A stretch of DNA of 7,621 nucleotides. Source: a bacterium. Lineage in GTDB: Bacteria > Verrucomicrobiota > Verrucomicrobiae > Opitutales > Opitutaceae. Below are positions 5,378 through 7,621 of the stretch, in pieces. The translations under genes and the position numbers were made by a program. The stretch is taken from the NCBI GenBank assembly GCA_021780625.1, contig JAJXYI010000145.1, positions 1 through 7,621 of the forward strand. The letters run 5' to 3'. Positions within the stretch are counted from its first letter, which is position 1, and each line of letters opens with the position of its first letter. The notes under the pieces are model-generated. The model did no database searches. It was not told where the DNA came from and saw only the letters and a list, made by a program, of their open reading frames with translations.

Positions 5378-6387
5378 GGGCCGGTTCCAGATATGGCCGC
5401 CTGCTGCGCAGGCTCGCGCCGAGGCTGCTCGGACCGGCGATCCTGGCGCTCCTTCTCGTCCGGGTGCCCGGAGCGCGAGCCCTCAATGCCGTTGCAGCCG
5501 CGCGCGTCCTGCCGTTCGTGGGTGCCCTCGCGCTGCTCTTGCCGCTGCTGATCGTGCGCACACACAGGTGGGCGATCCTGGTGCGCGCCCAGTCTCTGCA
5601 CCTGAGCGCTGGTGAGGCTCTTGCGGTTTACGCCTTCTCGGTGTTCGCTGGGACGGCAACGCCTGGTCGGCTGGGCGAGTTCGTCAAGGTGGTCCATTTG
5701 CGGCAGCGCGGGCTCAGCTTCGGGAGGGCGTTCGCCACCGTTTTCCTCGACCGTTTCCTCGACGTCGTGATCCTGGTCGCCATGGCGGCGTGGGGCCTGG
5801 CCTGGTTTGCGGGGCTGCGCGCGCTTCCGGCCGTCGCGCTCGCGGTGGTCGCAACCGGCGCGACGATCCTCGTGCTCCGCGGACTCGCGAGCGGCGAGGG
5901 GAATGGACGCCTGCGGCGGATCGTGGGGCGAGTCATGCCTTGGCGTTTCGCGTCGGCCGCCGAGGCGGGCTTGCGGGATTTCGGTCACGCCGTAGCTGCC
6001 CTCGCACCGTCCGTCGTCGCGCTCGCGGTAATGGAAAGCGTCGTCGGCTGGCTGCTCAACTGGTCGGCCCTGGCGTTGCTCGCCTCGGCGATCGGCATCC
6101 ACGTGTCGTTTGCCTACCTGGCGGCGTCGGCGTCGGTCTGCGGCCTGCTCGCCATGCTGCCGGTTTCGATCCTCGGCCTCGGTACCCGCGACGCGACCCT
6201 GGTCGTCATGCTCGGCAGGGTCGGGGTCGCGCCGGCGGACGCGCTCGCGTTCTCGCTGATGAACCTGATCCTGCTGGTCGCCTACGGTTTGATCTGCTCG
6301 CTCTCGCTCTTCAGCCCGACCACCCGCCTCGAAGCGCGGACGGTGCGCAACGAAATGGGACATAGGCCTCTCGAGCCATCGTCTTGA
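5368..6387 (+). CDS. AglD/LPG-synthase-TM family membrane protein (flippase candidate)
   Basis: A 339-residue multi-pass protein of the lysylphosphatidylglycerol-synthase transmembrane superfamily (UPF0104/AglD). TATPGRLGEFVKVVHLRQRG (96-115) followed by DRFLD (128-132) is the family core. LPVSILGLGTRDA (264-276), then GVAPADALAFSLMN, is the C-terminal signature. About seven to eight hydrophobic segments are seen, for example 21-31, 47-63, 132-149, 151-170, 212-229, 232-244, 248-271 and 295-314. The same frame is open far upstream, but there it shadows the GT2 gene, so the start must be near 5365-5374. GTG 5368 is chosen; GTG 5365 and TTG 5374 (TTGA overlap) are alternatives. All overlap the previous stop, implying translational coupling. 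Relatives are proposed to move or help move lipid-linked sugars across the membrane; in archaeal AglD such a domain is fused to a GT2 domain. Flippase activity here is inference. Confidence 0.8.
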   Translation: MALRAGSRYGRLLRRLAPRLLGPAILALLLVRVPGARALNAVAAARVLPFVGALALLLPLLIVRTHRWAILVRAQSLHLSAGEALAVYAFSVFAGTATPGRLGEFVKVVHLRQRGLSFGRAFATVFLDRFLDVVILVAMAAWGLAWFAGLRALPAVALAVVATGATILVLRGLASGEGNGRLRRIVGRVMPWRFASAAEAGLRDFGHAVAALAPSVVALAVMESVVGWLLNWSALALLASAIGIHVSFAYLAASASVCGLLAMLPVSILGLGTRDATLVVMLGRVGVAPADALAFSLMNLILLVAYGLICSLSLFSPTTRLEARTVRNEMGHRPLEPSS

Positions 6388-6515
6388 TCCGGCATTGGCA
6401 GGCGCGGGCCAGCCACCTGCGGTCGTTTCTCCGCGGAAAGCGCCTGATCGCGAGTTCCTCGTAGTCGTCAGGTATTAGCAGCGCCGGTAGCGGGTGTGCT
6501 GGTCGGGCTGGGGTG

Positions 6516-6521
6516 TAAGAT
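6516..6521 (+). promoter_or_regulatory. Candidate -10 box (TAAGAT) for a leaderless transcript
   Basis: TAAGAT at 6516-6521 fits the TANNNT form of a -10 element and ends 8 nt before ATG 6530. That spacing would place the first transcribed base at or within a couple of bases of the start codon. No convincing ribosome-binding site precedes ATG 6530, which suits leaderless translation as is common in Actinomycetota. No clear -35 is visible. The rest of 6388-6529 shows no gene. Confidence 0.33.
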
Positions 6522-6529
6522 CCACAGGC

Positions 6530-7621
6530 ATGGTCGCGAAGAATCGCAGGCTGAATCTCCAGATCGTCCTTGGGCTCCTGTTGGTTCTGTTCGTCGTCGT
6601 CGTCGCGCCCCTCCATGGCCGGGTGCCCATGTGGGTCGAGGGCATGCCTGTCTATCTCGACCAGTTGGCGGGCGCAATTGGCAGGGCGTGTACGGCTCCG
6701 ACGGGCGCGCTACGGGTGGGCAAGATCTATGTCCCGTTAGCCATCAGTGCCTACCAGGGATCGTTGATGACCTACCTCGACATCCCGGCGGCCTACCTCT
6801 GGTACTCGGGAGCGAGCACCGATCTGTACCTGTATCGCTACAAGGGGATCGTCCTGCTTGCGCTGTCGGCGTTTCTCTTCTTCAAGGTGCTGCAGCGCTT
6901 CGTCGGTCCCGCGCCCGCCTTTCTCGCGGCGCTGGTATTCGTAACGTTGCCCATCAACGTGGTGTGCTCGATCGTCGACCTCCAGTATCACATTGCGCTG
7001 TACTTCGGGATCATGTGTGCCGCCTCGGGGTTTGTGCTGTACCTTGAGACCAAGAGACCAGGTTGGTTCTGGGCGACGGCTGCCCTCGCGGGTTTCGTGC
7101 TGTGGACCCGGGCTGAAGCGCTCATCTGGCCAGTCGTGGCGCTGGTGGCGTTCGGCGCGTTGTTCCGCCGTAAGGAACTCCTGGCGTGGTGGCAGGCGAC
7201 GCAACACAGGGGACGCCTTCTGCTCGTCTCCATACCGGCTTTTTTGGTCGGGGCCGCGCCGATCGTCCTGTTCAATGTCCTCTATCCTCGATCGGGGCTT
7301 GTCGCGTTCCTCTGGGGTGGGGCGGGCACGACCGGCAGTCGCATGGACGTTTCCCGCTACTTGAGAATTCGCCTGGCGGAGTTCGTCGATTTCAACCTGC
7401 TGAACAACTGGAAGCTCTACGTCACCCGCTCGGGGTACTGGCCCTTCCTGGTCGCGTTTGCGCTCTGCGCCGCAGGGGTGCTTGCCCTGTGGATCAAGCG
7501 GCGCCGCGTGACCTTTCCACTTTTCGCCCTCACGACCGTCCTCCCTCTCTCGGTGATCAGCAACGGGGGACCGCGGGAGATTCACCTCCTGCCCTTGACG
7601 CTTCTCGTCGTAGCCGTGATC
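6530..7621 (+). CDS. Multi-pass GT39/ArnT-like (GT-C) membrane glycosyltransferase, 3' end outside window
   Basis: The frame is open from ATG 6530 to the last base: 364 codons without a stop. Residues 2-8 are basic and 11-27 form the first membrane segment. A ~75-residue extracytoplasmic loop follows, ending in AYQGSLMTYLDIPAAYLW (74-91). That loop pattern (YxGxLxxYLxxPxxxxxG) is typical of a group of bacterial GT39-like proteins. More membrane segments follow at about 105-120, 128-145, 151-172, 180-207, 220-249, 305-321 and 328-346. Such proteins use polyprenyl-phosphate sugars to glycosylate lipids, glycans or proteins outside the cytoplasmic membrane. The usual early DD/DE acid pair is not obvious; Asp44 and the Glu37 nearby are candidates. 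A 142-nt gap separates it from the flippase-like gene, and it may have its own promoter. The C-terminal part is missing, so substrate cannot be judged. Confidence 0.72.
   Translation, partial: MVAKNRRLNLQIVLGLLLVLFVVVVAPLHGRVPMWVEGMPVYLDQLAGAIGRACTAPTGALRVGKIYVPLAISAYQGSLMTYLDIPAAYLWYSGASTDLYLYRYKGIVLLALSAFLFFKVLQRFVGPAPAFLAALVFVTLPINVVCSIVDLQYHIALYFGIMCAASGFVLYLETKRPGWFWATAALAGFVLWTRAEALIWPVVALVAFGALFRRKELLAWWQATQHRGRLLLVSIPAFLVGAAPIVLFNVLYPRSGLVAFLWGGAGTTGSRMDVSRYLRIRLAEFVDFNLLNNWKLYVTRSGYWPFLVAFALCAAGVLALWIKRRRVTFPLFALTTVLPLSVISNGGPREIHLLPLTLLVVAVI

Noticed and set aside
5158..6363. 401-codon minus-strand open frame opposite the AglD-like gene
   Set aside because: Its product is dominated by Arg, Glu, Gln, Asp and His with no fold-like pattern. 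The plus strand has family motifs and membrane segments. Typical antisense shadow at high GC.
6311..6616. Minus-strand 101-codon frame spanning the 6388-6529 gap
   Set aside because: It overlaps the ends of both flanking genes, its product is charged and has no domain, and no promoter or ribosome-binding site supports it.
6737..7585. 282-codon minus-strand open frame opposite the right-hand GT-C gene
   Set aside because: Highly charged, low-complexity translation with no recognisable domain; the plus strand encodes a coherent multi-pass membrane protein.
1..7621. CRISPR arrays, tRNA or rRNA genes, insertion sequences and integrase genes
   Set aside because: No regularly spaced direct repeats, no cloverleaf-like or ribosomal RNA sequence, and no transposase or integrase motif was seen on either strand.

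Overview
The window is GC-rich DNA (roughly two thirds G+C by eye) with strong G/C preference at third codon positions. It carries six protein genes, all on the plus strand, from what looks like a cell-surface glycan biosynthesis locus of a free-living high-GC bacterium. GTG starts, stop/start overlaps and one possible leaderless promoter would fit Actinomycetota or an uncultured soil lineage. No ribosomal or housekeeping marker is present, so the phylum cannot be fixed.

Layout. (1) 2-775 is the C-terminal part of a GT-B (GT4-type) glycosyltransferase whose beginning lies left of the window. (2) 772-1212 overlaps it as GTGA and encodes a small exported or lipoprotein-like protein with one IPT/TIG-type beta-sandwich domain. 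(3) About 1213-1505 is a poorly coding stretch with a strong hairpin and a short minus-strand reading frame that looks like the tail of a membrane protein. (4) A polytopic membrane protein follows, ending at 2963; it resembles GT-C/WsfD-type glycan hexosyltransferases, and its start is ambiguous between 1260 and 1506. (5) 2964-3131 is an intergenic leader. (6) 3132-4340 encodes a UDP-sulfoquinovose synthase-like (SQD1/SqdB/Agl3-type) NAD-dependent enzyme. (7) 4337-5377 encodes an N-terminal DUF2304-like membrane domain fused to a DPM1-like GT2 glycosyltransferase. (8) About 5368-6387 encodes an AglD/LPG-synthase-type multi-pass membrane protein, a flippase candidate. (9) 6530 to the right edge is the N-terminal part of another multi-pass GT39/ArnT-like GT-C protein.

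Working model (inference). Genes 3132-6387 form a translationally coupled trio with overlapping ends. The SQD1-like enzyme would make a modified (possibly sulfonated) nucleotide sugar. The GT2 enzyme would load a sugar onto polyprenyl phosphate. The AglD-like protein could flip or assist transfer of the lipid-linked sugar. The two GT-C proteins would use lipid-linked sugars outside the cytoplasmic membrane, and the GT4 enzyme would act on the cytoplasmic side.

The main points for a second look are: an SQD1-like enzyme in a surface-glycan rather than an obvious sulfolipid context, with its usually conserved EQRSAPYSM motif changed to EMPSAPYSM; the minus-strand membrane-protein remnant beneath the annotated N-terminus of the WsfD-like gene; and a nine-G tract exactly at the signal-peptide cysteine of the IPT protein.
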